Position numbers and translations under genes: made by a program
Part shown: positions 32,500-41,647 of the stretch, in pieces
Numbering within the stretch: the first letter of the stretch is position 1
How the letters are laid out: every line of letters starts with the position of its first letter
Assembly: GCF_002482975.1 (NCBI RefSeq)
Contig: NZ_DLHA01000050.1
Span: forward strand, 193,842 to 257,841
Source of the DNA: Flavobacterium sp. UBA7680
GTDB taxonomy: Bacteria; Bacteroidota; Bacteroidia; Flavobacteriales; Flavobacteriaceae
Direction of reading: 5' to 3'
DNA length: 64,000 nt
Notes under the pieces: generated by a model
What the model was told of the DNA's origin: nothing
Seen by the model: the letters and a program-made list of their open reading frames with translations, nothing else
Databases searched by the model: none

Positions 32500-34104
32500 A
32501 TGGACAATAACACACTTTTCGCGCAATCGATTTCGTTAAAAGAATTAGGAATAGAAAATGCAACGGTTCGTTACCAGTTATCAGCAGATGAACTGCATGC
32601 AATAACTGTGCAGTCAGGACAAGGTGTTGAGGCCTCTACAGGTGCTTTGGCAATTAATACAGGTGAATTTACAGGACGTTCTCCACAAGATCGTTTTATT
32701 GTAAAAGACAGCATTACAGAAGATAAAGTATGGTGGGGAAATGTAAATATTCCGTTTTCACCAGAAGCTTTTGAGAAATTATATAATAAGGTAACCAAGT
32801 TTTTATCAGACAAAGAGGTTTTTGTTCGCGATGCTTACGTGTGTTCAGATCCAAATTACAGACTAAACGTTCGCGTTGTAACCGAAACAGCCTGGTCAAA
32901 TTTGTTTTGCTATAATATGTTCTTAAGACCAGAAGAGTCTGAATTGGCAAACTTTACTCCAGAATGGACTGTAGTTTGTGCTCCAAGTTTTATGGCAGAT
33001 CCTGCTGTAGACGGAACACGTCAGTCTAACTTTGCTATTTTAGATTTTACTAAAAAAGTAGCTTTAATTGGCGGAACTGGTTATACAGGAGAAATGAAAA
33101 AAGGAATTTTCTCTGCTTTAAACTTCATTTTACCGGTTTTTGAAAATACATTACCAATGCATTGCAGCGCCAATGTTGGTAAAAATGGAGATACAGCAAT
33201 TTTCTTCGGATTATCCGGGACAGGAAAAACAACTTTATCTGCAGATCCGGAACGTAAATTAATTGGAGACGATGAACACGGATGGACTGGCGAAAATACA
33301 GTTTTCAATTTTGAAGGCGGATGCTACGCAAAAGTGATCAACTTAACAGAAGAAAACGAACCAGACATTTACAGAGCAATCAAAAAAGGTGCGCTTTTAG
33401 AAAATGTAGTTTTCAAAACGGGAACTAAAGAAGTAGATTATGATGATGTTTCGATCACTCAAAACACTCGTGTAAGTTACCCAATAACACATATTGACAA
33501 TATTCAGCCGGGTTCTATTGGTCATAACCCAAAAAATATATTTTTCCTTACAGCAGATTCTTTCGGAATTCTGCCTCCAATTTCAAGATTAACTCCCGGG
33601 CAGGCTGCTTACCATTTTATTTCCGGATATACAGCAAAAGTTGCCGGAACTGAGGCTGGAGTTACAGAACCACAGCCAAATTTCTCTGCTTGTTTTGGAG
33701 CGCCTTTTATGCCTTTGCATCCAACAAAATATGCTGAAATGTTAAGTAAAAAAATGAAAGATGCAGATGTAAAAGTTTGGTTAATCAACACAGGTTGGAC
33801 AGGTGGTGCATACGGAACAGGAAACCGTATGAAACTTAAATATACTCGCGCTATGATTACAGCTGCATTAAACGGTGAACTGGATAATGTAGAATACAAA
33901 AATCACGCAGTATTTGGAATTGCAAAACCACAATCTTGCCCTAACGTTCCAGAGGAAATTTTAAATCCTAGAAATACTTGGGAAGACAAAGATTTATACG
34001 ATAAAAAAGCATTAGAATTAGCTCAGAAATTCAAAGCTAATTTTGCCAAATTTGAAGAGTTTGCCAATGCTGAAATCTTAGCAGGCGCACCGATTACAGA
34101 ATAA
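32500..34104 (+). CDS. pckA: Phosphoenolpyruvate carboxykinase (ATP)
   Basis: This 534-aa enzyme converts oxaloacetate and ATP to phosphoenolpyruvate and CO2 in gluconeogenesis. The substrate signature is TGEFTGRSPQDRFIVKD, the kinase-1a P-loop is FFGLSGTGKTTLSADPERKLIGDDEHGW, which also holds metal-binding Asp residues, and the C-terminal block contains LINTGWTGGAYGTGNRMKLKYTRAMI. It has the full length of bacterial ATP-type PEPCK and no gaps. A long 5' leader (206 bases from the DUF423 gene) is AT-rich. A terminator follows at 34127-34158. Confidence 0.97.
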   Translation: MDNNTLFAQSISLKELGIENATVRYQLSADELHAITVQSGQGVEASTGALAINTGEFTGRSPQDRFIVKDSITEDKVWWGNVNIPFSPEAFEKLYNKVTKFLSDKEVFVRDAYVCSDPNYRLNVRVVTETAWSNLFCYNMFLRPEESELANFTPEWTVVCAPSFMADPAVDGTRQSNFAILDFTKKVALIGGTGYTGEMKKGIFSALNFILPVFENTLPMHCSANVGKNGDTAIFFGLSGTGKTTLSADPERKLIGDDEHGWTGENTVFNFEGGCYAKVINLTEENEPDIYRAIKKGALLENVVFKTGTKEVDYDDVSITQNTRVSYPITHIDNIQPGSIGHNPKNIFFLTADSFGILPPISRLTPGQAAYHFISGYTAKVAGTEAGVTEPQPNFSACFGAPFMPLHPTKYAEMLSKKMKDADVKVWLINTGWTGGAYGTGNRMKLKYTRAMITAALNGELDNVEYKNHAVFGIAKPQSCPNVPEEILNPRNTWEDKDLYDKKALELAQKFKANFAKFEEFANAEILAGAPITE

Positions 34105-34126
34105 GAGGAATTATTTAATTCAAATG

Positions 34127-34158
34127 AAAAAAGCTGTTCAGTTATGAACGGCTTTTTT
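34127..34158 (+). terminator. Rho-independent terminator after pckA
   Basis: AAGCTGTTCA pairs with TGAACGGCTT around GTTA, followed by eight T residues. Confidence 0.88.
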
Positions 34159-34162
34159 TTGT

Positions 34163-34312
34163 TTCAGGTTTTAAGTTTCAAGTTTCAGGTTGAACGAAAC
34201 ACTTGTCAGGCTGAGCGAAGTCGAAGCCCTCGCAAAGCACTTCGACTTCGCTCAGCCTGACACCGGATTTAAGTCTCGATAAAACTTGAAACTTGAAACC
34301 TGAAACAAAAAG
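34163..34312. repeat. Nested inverted repeats including the GCTGAGCGAAGTCGAAG element
   Basis: The outer pair is GTTTCAGGTTTTAAGTTTCAAG against CTTGAAACTTGAAACCTGAAAC at the far end. The inner pair is a perfect 23-bp inverted repeat, TGTCAGGCTGAGCGAAGTCG AAG at 34204-34226 and its complement at 34240-34262. The inner unit recurs singly inside two coding genes (42166-42195 and 55569-55597). It fills the gap between convergent pckA and the phytase gene. Confidence 0.9.
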
Positions 34313-34314
34313 AA

Positions 34315-35373
34315 CTATTTTTTAGCTTCATCAATACGCTTCTGGATCAAATCCCACGCATAATAATGAAATGTCATTCCGTTGCTCATGGCTATGAAAA
34401 GTCCGTTTTTGTATTTTGGACCTAAGTTTACGCTTGTAACATCGGCACCGTCGCATTCAATTGTTGACGTTGGAACTTCTACCAATAAAGTATGTTTGTT
34501 TGGATTTCCTTTTGAACCTTCTCTAGCATAAACCATAAAAGAATTTGCCTGCTGATTTGAAACTAAAATATATCCTGTAGAATCGGTTGCTTTGTAAATC
34601 GCAATTCCCTCGTGATCAGCTTTAAAGTCTTTTTGACCAAAGAAAGCCAATTCTTTATTATCGTTTAATGCAGGATCAGCTTTGTACTTTCTAATTCCAA
34701 CTTGTTCGTCGCAATAGTAAACAAAACCTAATTCGTTATCAACAGCAATGGCTTCAATTTCTTTTTTACCGCTGTAAGTTCCGAATTTGCGAACCACTTT
34801 TGCAGCAGCAAATTTTCCGTTTCCAGAAAGTTCATACTGCCATAAATAACTGCCTGTTGGACCCGTTTTTCTTCCCACAATAGCAAAAATCTTTTGATCG
34901 CTTGGACGTGTATATAAAGAAACTCCCATCGGATCTCTTTCGGCATCACCTTCAAAAACCGGAATTCCACCATTGTCAATTGGTTCTAAATCAGGTAAAC
35001 TGAAAATTCTTATTTTGTTGGTTTCACGTTCTGTAGTAACCGCAATATCTACTTTTTTTCCGTCGATGATTAATCCGTAAGCGATATCAACATTGTTTGG
35101 ACGTTGTAAAACAATTGATTTTTTAAGGATTTTTCCATTCAAATCAAAAGCATACAAACCACCGTCTGTATCTTTATCCGTTCCCACAATAATACTTTTT
35201 GTTGCATCGGCTGGGTTAATCCATATGGAAGGATCATCTGTATCGTGAGGCAAAGCTTCAGTAACCGTTGTTGGTTTTACCGCATTGGGTTGAATTGGGG
35301 CTAATTTATCGTCTTTACAAGCTGTAAATGAAAGGCTTAAAAATAAAAAAGCAAGTATAGATTTGTTTTTCAT
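34315..35373 (-). CDS. Beta-propeller phytase, lipoprotein
   Basis: This 352-aa protein releases phosphate from phytate. A lipobox LSFTACKDDK (Cys about 19) anchors it in the envelope. Beta-propeller phytase motifs are visible: DTDDPSIWINPADATKSIIVGTDKDTDGGLYAFDLNGK near 45-85, RPNNVDIAYG, AVTTERETNKIRIF, DPMGVSLYTR, and KKEIEAIAVDNELGFVYYCDEQVGIRKY with Glu and Asp calcium ligands, then DHEGIAIY. It lies downstream of, and in line with, a TonB-dependent receptor gene (75 bases apart), so the pair probably handles organic phosphate capture and uptake. Confidence 0.93.
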   Translation of the reverse strand: MKNKSILAFLFLSLSFTACKDDKLAPIQPNAVKPTTVTEALPHDTDDPSIWINPADATKSIIVGTDKDTDGGLYAFDLNGKILKKSIVLQRPNNVDIAYGLIIDGKKVDIAVTTERETNKIRIFSLPDLEPIDNGGIPVFEGDAERDPMGVSLYTRPSDQKIFAIVGRKTGPTGSYLWQYELSGNGKFAAAKVVRKFGTYSGKKEIEAIAVDNELGFVYYCDEQVGIRKYKADPALNDNKELAFFGQKDFKADHEGIAIYKATDSTGYILVSNQQANSFMVYAREGSKGNPNKHTLLVEVPTSTIECDGADVTSVNLGPKYKNGLFIAMSNGMTFHYYAWDLIQKRIDEAKK

Positions 35374-35448
35374 TAGGTATTTTATTTTAAATGAAATTAG
35401 ACAGAACGGTAAAGTCCTGTCTAATTTAAGAAATTTATATATGGATTA

Positions 35449-38259
35449 TTACAAGTCTAATTTCAATCCGAAATTGTAACGAGCCTGGTAATATTCTACT
35501 TGTTTCGTATGTGTTTCAATTCCTTGATAGTAACGTAAAGGCTGATTCGTTAAGTTATTCGCTTCGGCAAAAAGACGAAGTTTTGGCGTAATTTTGAAAG
35601 CAGCATTAGCATCTAGGAAAAACTGTTTGTCATAATAACTGTCTTTGTACGATTCTGAACCTAATTCATCTAAATAATCAGAGGTAAAGTTGGTTGAAAT
35701 TCTCGCAGAAAAACGTTTGTTTTCCCAAGATAAAGATCCGTTAAACATGTGCGGCGTTGTTCCCGGAAGGCTGATATCCTTTCTTTCGTTTCCATCCTCA
35801 TCGGAAATCCCTTTTGCTTTAGATTTTGTATACGTATAGTTTAAATAAACAGCAAAACCTTTTAAGAATTTCCCCGGAAGGAAATCTAACTGACGTTGAA
35901 AAGCAACTTCAAATCCGTAAACATCTACTGTGTCACCATTTCTTGATTGTAAAAATGACCAGTTTTCGCCAACCGGAATTGGGTTTGTCTGATTAGGGAA
36001 ATCATTGGCAAATTTTACACTGTCGTATTCATTATCACTGTAATTGTAAATGAAATCATTTAATCTTTTGTAGAAAACACCTCCGGAAATTAAACCAACC
36101 GATTTGAAATAATTCTCGGCCATGAAATCATAATTGTATGAGTATGTTGCGTCAAGATCTGGATTTCCGGCTGTAATTTCTTTATCTGAAGCGATATTGT
36201 TTACATAAGGAGCTAATGCATAATAGTTTGGTCTTGCCAAAGCTGTAGTTGCAGCAGCTCTTAAAACTAAATCTTTTGTAGCATTATATTGAAATGAAAT
36301 GCTCGGCATTAAATTCGTGTAAGAGTTTGTCGTATTGATTTTGCTCTCTAATTCTTCTTCATCCAAAACTCTGTTTCCTGTATAATCAATATGAGTATTC
36401 TCTAAACGGAAACCTAAAACCATCGAAAGTTTATCGTTAAAATCCTGATCCCATCTTACATACGCAGCATAAATACTTTCTTTTGCATTATAGTTCACCG
36501 CTAAAAATTCTGAAGGATCTGATTCTTTATCAAATAAAGCCGCATTGTTTAAATCAAGATTTCCTAAGAAATTTGCCGAAGCAAAAGTTCCTGGTATGTA
36601 TTTAGTTCCCGGATTGAAATTTTTGCCATCAAAAGTAGTTGTCGAAATTTCAGATAATAAATCCATTCCGTCATTAATTGGCTCATACGTAAAGAAAGTA
36701 TTGTTTCTTTCTTTCTCTTTCAAACGAAGTCTAAGACCCGTTCTCAATCTTCCTTTTTGAGCTGGAATAATAGTAAAAGGAAAACGGATGTTAACTTTTG
36801 CACCAAATTCGCTCTCACTTGTTTCATCTGTATTTTCAGAAACCGAATCAAATTCAAATTGATCTAAAGCCTCACCAGTTGTTGTAACCAATGGGAATTT
36901 TAAATCAGAAAAATTTTCAGTCATTTCTAAACCTGTCTGACGGTATTCGATATAACGTTCTCCCGGACGGTATTCTCTCGCTTTTGCATAATTGGCAGAC
37001 CAGTCTAAATCTAGTTTTGAGTTGATTAAATGCTCTCCGCGAATAGAATAATTTTGAACTCTTTGATCTTCTAATCTTCTGCTTTTGTTACGGCTGTTGT
37101 CAATACCACCTTTAGTTTCACGTTTTACACGACCTTCAAATCCTGTAATTTGTTCACCATTATAAATAGGCTCGATATCATCGTAAGTCGTTCTAAAACG
37201 GTTTTCTCTATCGTCTCTCCAGTTGTAAATAGCATTGGCAAAAATGGTATTGTTTTCGTCAAATTTATAATCTAAAGCAACAGAACCGCTGCGGCGAATA
37301 CGCTGTACATTATATTTTCTAATTTCTGAAGCTTGTAAATATTCATTTCCAAAATCATCTTTTACCCATTCGTTTTCTACGTTATCAGATCCGTAATCAA
37401 CATTATTATAAGAACCGCTAAAAACAGCACCTAATTTATTATCGAAAAAACGATTTCCGTATACAAAACCTGCCGTGTAACTTGCGTGTTCGCGAATTGG
37501 TAAATAACCTCCCGCAAGCGTTGCAGAAATTCTTTCGCCATTTGGAGTTGCTCTTGTGATTAAGTTTACAGAACCTCCAATAGCGTCAGCATCCATATCT
37601 GAAGTCAACGTTTTGTTTACTTCAATAGTCGAAATCATATCAGATGGAATTAAATCCATTTGCACGTTTCTGTTATCTCCTTCTGCAGAAGGAATACGGT
37701 CACCATTTAAAGTAACCGAGTTTAAAGACGGAGCCAAACCTCTAATAATAATATTACGAGCTTCACCCTGATCATTTTGCATTGTAATACCCGGAACACG
37801 TTTTAAAGCGTCTCCAACGTTAGCATCCGGGAAACGCCCCATTTGATCTGACGAAATTACGTTTCCGATGTTTTTATTGTTTTTTTGCTGATTCAGCGCT
37901 TTTGCCTGACCTTTTAAGATATCTCCAACTACAACTTCACTCAACTCAGTTCCAGAAGTTTTAAGCGCAAAATCTAAAACATTGTTTTTGCCTTGTTCAA
38001 CAGTAATTTCATGAGTTATAGAAGTATATCCAATATATTTTACTTCAACTTTATAAGTTCCAACATTAATATTTAATAATTCAAAACGGCCGTTGTAGTC
38101 AGAAATCGTGTATTTGTTTTCTCCAACAATCTGGACCATCGCTCCCGGCAGCGGAAGTTTGTCGTCTGCATCCAGCACTTTTCCGGAAATTATCGCTTTT
38201 TGCGCATAACCCGAAACGGCTAAAAATAAGAACATTAGTAATAAATTGATTTTTTTCAT
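35449..38259 (-). CDS. TonB-dependent receptor, phytase-linked
   Basis: A 936-aa product when started at MKKINLLLMFLFLAVSGYAQ (38259), which gives a clean signal peptide; seven codons upstream are in frame. A CarboxypepD_reg-like beta-sandwich (ISGKVLDADDKLPLPGAMVQIVGENKYTISDYNGRFELLNI) precedes the plug domain (LKRVPGITMQNDQGEARNIIIRGLAPSLNSVTLNGDRIPS). About 650 residues of barrel follow, ending in a typical aromatic C-terminus (YYQARYNFGLKLDL). The TonB-box region is near ELSEVVVGDI. The closest described type is the family with 'DADAIGGSVNL', often next to phytases or phosphatases. No SusD partner is present. Confidence 0.92.
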   Translation of the reverse strand: MKKINLLLMFLFLAVSGYAQKAIISGKVLDADDKLPLPGAMVQIVGENKYTISDYNGRFELLNINVGTYKVEVKYIGYTSITHEITVEQGKNNVLDFALKTSGTELSEVVVGDILKGQAKALNQQKNNKNIGNVISSDQMGRFPDANVGDALKRVPGITMQNDQGEARNIIIRGLAPSLNSVTLNGDRIPSAEGDNRNVQMDLIPSDMISTIEVNKTLTSDMDADAIGGSVNLITRATPNGERISATLAGGYLPIREHASYTAGFVYGNRFFDNKLGAVFSGSYNNVDYGSDNVENEWVKDDFGNEYLQASEIRKYNVQRIRRSGSVALDYKFDENNTIFANAIYNWRDDRENRFRTTYDDIEPIYNGEQITGFEGRVKRETKGGIDNSRNKSRRLEDQRVQNYSIRGEHLINSKLDLDWSANYAKAREYRPGERYIEYRQTGLEMTENFSDLKFPLVTTTGEALDQFEFDSVSENTDETSESEFGAKVNIRFPFTIIPAQKGRLRTGLRLRLKEKERNNTFFTYEPINDGMDLLSEISTTTFDGKNFNPGTKYIPGTFASANFLGNLDLNNAALFDKESDPSEFLAVNYNAKESIYAAYVRWDQDFNDKLSMVLGFRLENTHIDYTGNRVLDEEELESKINTTNSYTNLMPSISFQYNATKDLVLRAAATTALARPNYYALAPYVNNIASDKEITAGNPDLDATYSYNYDFMAENYFKSVGLISGGVFYKRLNDFIYNYSDNEYDSVKFANDFPNQTNPIPVGENWSFLQSRNGDTVDVYGFEVAFQRQLDFLPGKFLKGFAVYLNYTYTKSKAKGISDEDGNERKDISLPGTTPHMFNGSLSWENKRFSARISTNFTSDYLDELGSESYKDSYYDKQFFLDANAAFKITPKLRLFAEANNLTNQPLRYYQGIETHTKQVEYYQARYNFGLKLDL

Positions 38260-38491
38260 TGTGTGTTTAGTTTGATTCATTGCGAAACTATACTCTTTGT
38301 ATTACTAAAACCCTTTAAAAAAATTAACATAGTGTTATGATTAGTCAGTTATTCCTTATTCTTATTAATGTTTAACTAACATTTAAGTCTCAAATAATTG
38401 ATTTGCAGTTAAAAACAAATCGATATTTTGAGCGTAATTAAAAATTTGGCGCTAAATTTGCCCTATCAATCACAATCAAAAATCATCAATC

Positions 38492-39592
38492 ATGTTAAAA
38501 CAATTTTTTATCCTTTGTTCCGGTGCCGACCGAGATTTATTAGAAGGATGTTCAGAAGGCGAACAAACCAAATATGTTGGTATTGGTGCCACCGTATTCT
38601 TTACCGCTGTAATGGCGTTTTTAGCCAGTGCTTATGCGCTTTTCACCGTTTTTGATTCTATTTATCCCGCTTTAATTTTTGGGTTTGTATGGAGTTTATT
38701 GATTTTTAATTTAGACCGATTTATCGTTTCTACAATTAAAAAGAGAGACCGCTTTATGGATGAATTTCTGCAGGCGACTCCGCGTATTCTACTTGCGATT
38801 ATTATTGCTATTGTAATTTCGAAACCATTGGAAATTAAAATTTTCGAAAAAGAAATCAATACTATTTTATTGAAAGAGAAAAACGAAATGGAATTAGCCA
38901 ATAAAAAGCAAATTGGAACGTATTTCAAAACCGATTTAGATAAAAATAAGGCTGAGATTGCAGCTTTAAAAGCAGATATTGTAAAGAAAGAAAAAGAAGT
39001 AAACGCTCTTTATTCGACTTACATTACAGAAGCGGAAGGAACTGCCGGAACTAAAAAACTAGGAAAAGGCCCAGTTTATAAAGAAAAACGCGAAAAACAC
39101 GATGCATCTTTAAAAGAATTTGAAACCCTGAAAAAGACAAACGAAGCTAAAATTGCCGAAAAAGAAAAAGCTGGAAAACAACTTCAAGCCGATTTAGATA
39201 AAAAAGTTTCGCAGACCCAGCCAATTATTGAAGGTTTCGACGGATTAATGGCGCGTATAAATGCTTTAAACAAACTACCGTGGCTTCCGTCATTTTTTAT
39301 AATGTTGTTATTTTTGGCAATCGAAACGTCTCCAATTATTGCCAAATTATTAGCTCCAAAAGGAGAATTCGACTTTAAACAAGAAGAAGCCGAAACAGCG
39401 ATGAAAGCTACTTTGGAACAAAACAAATACCAACGTGAATTATTAATGAAAACAAGTGCAGAAATGCATGATCGAGTATACGCTGATATTGCAGAAGATA
39501 AAGGCTTGTATGATTTACAGCGAAAAAATGCAAAAGAGTTATTAGAGTTGCAGTCACACAACTTTTTAGACAAACAAAAGGCTACACTTTAG
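38492..39592 (+). CDS. DUF4407 membrane protein
   Basis: This 366-aa protein starts FFILCSGADRDLLEGCSEGEQTKYVGIGATVFFTAVMAFLASAYAL, the DUF4407 signature. Helices lie at about 28-48, 55-75, 92-110 and 262-285. A long charged coiled coil runs from about 115 to 255, and a second helical tail lies after 290. It is an inner membrane protein of unknown function with a likely cytosolic or periplasmic coiled coil. It is a single gene, followed by a repeat-embedded terminator. Confidence 0.88.
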   Translation: MLKQFFILCSGADRDLLEGCSEGEQTKYVGIGATVFFTAVMAFLASAYALFTVFDSIYPALIFGFVWSLLIFNLDRFIVSTIKKRDRFMDEFLQATPRILLAIIIAIVISKPLEIKIFEKEINTILLKEKNEMELANKKQIGTYFKTDLDKNKAEIAALKADIVKKEKEVNALYSTYITEAEGTAGTKKLGKGPVYKEKREKHDASLKEFETLKKTNEAKIAEKEKAGKQLQADLDKKVSQTQPIIEGFDGLMARINALNKLPWLPSFFIMLLFLAIETSPIIAKLLAPKGEFDFKQEEAETAMKATLEQNKYQRELLMKTSAEMHDRVYADIAEDKGLYDLQRKNAKELLELQSHNFLDKQKATL

Positions 39593-39598
39593 TTTATT

Positions 39599-39729
39599 TA
39601 ACCGCAAAGGTCGCAAGGATTTACGCAAGGTTCGCAAAGTTTATAAAAGAAAAACCATCAGTTTGTCTGATGGTTTTTTTTATGATTTCATTGCGTGCTT
39701 AGCGTAAATCCTTGCGACCTTTGCGGTTA
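39599..39729. repeat. Perfect 28-bp inverted repeat enclosing a terminator (AACCGCAAAG family)
   Basis: The left arm 39599-39626 (TAACCGCAAAGGTCGCAAGG...) and the right arm 39702-39729 are exact reverse complements. Between them sits a rho-independent stem AAACCATCA/TGATGGTTT with a T run (39649-39680). The genes on both sides end a few bases away (39592 and 39735), so the element exactly fills a convergent gap. Confidence 0.92.
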
Positions 39730-39734
39730 GAAAT

Positions 39735-40442
39735 TTACATATAACTTAAAATTTCTTTTTTGTAAGCATCATATTCTCCCTGCATGATTAAACCATTGTC
39801 AAGAAGTTTTTTATAATTCTGTAATTTATCAAAAAGTTCTTCTTTCGATAATTCGCTTAATTTGCGATCTCCGGTTGAAGGCTGCGCTGGCTGAATTGGT
39901 TCAAAAGTTTCAGTATATACTGGCGCTGCTGGTAAAATTTCAGCAAAGTTTGTTACTTCTTCCGTTTCAACTTCTTCAACTTCTTCTGTTTCCTCTTCAA
40001 AAACAGGTTCAGCAACTTCCTGAACTGGCGCTCCTGCAGAAACCGGATTTTTCAATAAATCCAATTGTTCTTTAGCGTAAGTATAAATTTTTCTAGCCTG
40101 AATTTTCGGAATATAATCAATAGAAACAGCTAAATCTGTTTTTGTACCAAATGAAAATTCAGAACCTAAGATATTTTCTTTTACAAAAGTACTTGCAATA
40201 TCATCCCAAGTATAATCTGTAAAATCCATAGAAAGACCTAAATTTTTAGGTTTACAGATAATGATACGTTTGTTTGTTAATACAATACTATCAGGAAAAA
40301 CAGTAATTGCAGGTTTTTTTTGCACTGCGATGTATCCAACTTCTTCGCCTTTCATCAATAAATCGTTGAGTTTTGAAGTGATTTTTTCAATCGCTTTTGG
40401 ATCTTGTTCTTCGTTTAGGAATTTTTTAAATTGTTCTTTCAT
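39735..40442 (-). CDS. PH-domain / SHOCT protein
   Basis: This 235-aa cytosolic protein has a bacterial PH-like fold at about residues 30-125 (VQKKPAITVFPDSIVLTNKRIIICKPKNLGLSMDFTDYTWDDIASTFVKENILGSEFSF). An acidic, low-complexity linker (EEETEEVEEVETEEV) follows. It ends with a SHOCT motif, RKLSELSKEELFDKLQNYKKLLDNGLIMQGEYDAYKKEILSYM. SHOCT tails are short oligomerisation or interaction modules. The biological role is unknown. The upstream gap of 59 bases to the next minus-strand gene allows an independent promoter. Confidence 0.82.
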   Translation of the reverse strand: MKEQFKKFLNEEQDPKAIEKITSKLNDLLMKGEEVGYIAVQKKPAITVFPDSIVLTNKRIIICKPKNLGLSMDFTDYTWDDIASTFVKENILGSEFSFGTKTDLAVSIDYIPKIQARKIYTYAKEQLDLLKNPVSAGAPVQEVAEPVFEEETEEVEEVETEEVTNFAEILPAAPVYTETFEPIQPAQPSTGDRKLSELSKEELFDKLQNYKKLLDNGLIMQGEYDAYKKEILSYM

Positions 40443-40501
40443 TGTTGTATAAGTTGTAACTAAGTTGCTAAGTTTTTTTTCTTACCGTGCAAATGTAATG
40501 C

Positions 40502-40873
40502 CTAATTTTCTAATTCGATAATTTCATTCTGAATTTTCTTTGTCAAACTTTTGAAAACCAATTCATACGAATGATCTATCAATTCTTTGACGAATTTATC
40601 TGGAAGATTTCCGTTTAATGCAACCGTATTCCAATGCACTTTACTCATATGAAATCCCGGTTTTATCTCATCATATTCAGCTCTGAGTTCCTGTGCGCGG
40701 TCTGGATCACATTTTAAATTGACCGAAGCTTCATTTTTTTCCCATTGTGATAAGGAAGATAAAGCAAACATTTTGCCGCCCACTTTAAAAACCAAAGTAT
40801 CTTCATCAAAAGGAAAATGCTCGCTCACACCTTTTTTCGAAAGACAATATTCGTAAAACGTTTCTAAATTCAT
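40502..40873 (-). CDS. MmcQ/YjbR-family DNA-binding-like protein
   Basis: This 123-aa protein has the complete MmcQ/YjbR pattern: FYEYCLSKKGVSEHFPFDEDTLVFKVGGKMFALSSL, then NLKCDPDRAQELRAEYDEIKPGFHMSKVHWNTVAL, and ELIDHSYELVFKSLTKK. The fold is a double-wing structure with unproven DNA binding. It lies 8 bases after a DUF4260 gene and in one run with a GNAT gene upstream, so these three small genes are probably one transcript. Confidence 0.9.
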   Translation of the reverse strand: MNLETFYEYCLSKKGVSEHFPFDEDTLVFKVGGKMFALSSLSQWEKNEASVNLKCDPDRAQELRAEYDEIKPGFHMSKVHWNTVALNGNLPDKFVKELIDHSYELVFKSLTKKIQNEIIELEN

Positions 40874-40881
40874 ATCATTTA

Positions 40882-41235
40882 TTATTTACCAATTTCACCT
40901 AAATGTGTGTATTTAAAACCCTTTTCATATTTTAATCCGTAACCAAAAACACGATCCATCGCTGAATGTGAAAATAAAATAATTCCGGCTAATTGAACGC
41001 TTTCAATACTTAAATAATATCCTAAAGCATAAATTAAAAGCGCAATACCTTTATGATGAAAGAGGTTATAGAAAAAAGCACCTGTTTTGTTGCCAAAAAC
41101 ATATCCAATCATCGATAAATCTGGAACCAATATTAAAACTAAAAACCACCACCAATCGTAACTTAAACGGTTAAAAAGAAATATTCCCAGAATAAATAAA
41201 GCCGTTTCTTCGAGTTTAATAATTGTTTTCATCAT
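40882..41235 (-). CDS. DUF4260 membrane protein
   Basis: This 117-aa protein has the DUF4260 layout: ETALFILGIFLFNRLSYDWWWFLVLILVPDLSMIGYVFGNKTGAFFYNLFHHKGIALLIYALGYYL, with three or four short helices, and HSAMDRVFGYGLKYEKGFKYTHLGEIGK at the end. The conserved D-x-G-Y-G/H-x-T-H-x-G pattern suggests a bound ligand or metal, but its function is unknown. Its start overlaps the stop of the upstream GNAT gene by four bases. Confidence 0.88.
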   Translation of the reverse strand: MMKTIIKLEETALFILGIFLFNRLSYDWWWFLVLILVPDLSMIGYVFGNKTGAFFYNLFHHKGIALLIYALGYYLSIESVQLAGIILFSHSAMDRVFGYGLKYEKGFKYTHLGEIGK

Positions 41236-41630
41236 ACTATTTTTTCCATCATTTTTTCAGGATGATTCAGTTTTGTAAATCCAAATTTCTCGTATAAAAA
41301 GTGAGCGTCACTTGTCGCCAATCTCCAAATTTTCACATCTTTAAGTTGAGGTTCATTCATCATCGTTTCAATTAAAATCGACGAATATCCTTTTCCGCGA
41401 TGTTCTTCTGTAATAAAAACATCCATTAAATATGCAAAAACTACATAATCGGTAATCACGCGCGCAAAGCCAATTTGTTTGTCATTTAAATAAATTCCAA
41501 AACAAATCGAAGCATCAATTGTTGTTTGCACTTCCTCAATAGTTCGTCCCGCAGCCCAATAAATATCTTTTAAAAATTTTTGTATAAACGGAACGTCGAG
41601 TTTGGTTTTATCTGTTGAAACACTAATCAT
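41232..41630 (-). CDS. GNAT-family N-acetyltransferase
   Basis: This 132-aa protein has the GNAT core with acetyl-CoA loop VFITEEHRGKGYSSILIETMMNEP (R/Q-x-x-G-x-G/A type), preceded by YLNDKQIGFARVITDYVVFAYLMDV and followed by LATSDAHFLYEKFGFTKL. The length fits single-domain acetyltransferases acting on small molecules. The substrate is unknown. First gene of a three-gene run with DUF4260 and MmcQ/YjbR. Confidence 0.9.
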   Translation of the reverse strand: MISVSTDKTKLDVPFIQKFLKDIYWAAGRTIEEVQTTIDASICFGIYLNDKQIGFARVITDYVVFAYLMDVFITEEHRGKGYSSILIETMMNEPQLKDVKIWRLATSDAHFLYEKFGFTKLNHPEKMMEKIV

Positions 41631-41647
41631 AGTTTATCTGTTTTTTT

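Noticed and set aside
38340..38420. A Pho-box-like direct repeat upstream of the phytase-linked TonB receptor
   Set aside because: I could see only loose TTTAAC/TTAA similarity in AT-rich DNA, not a reproducible repeat.
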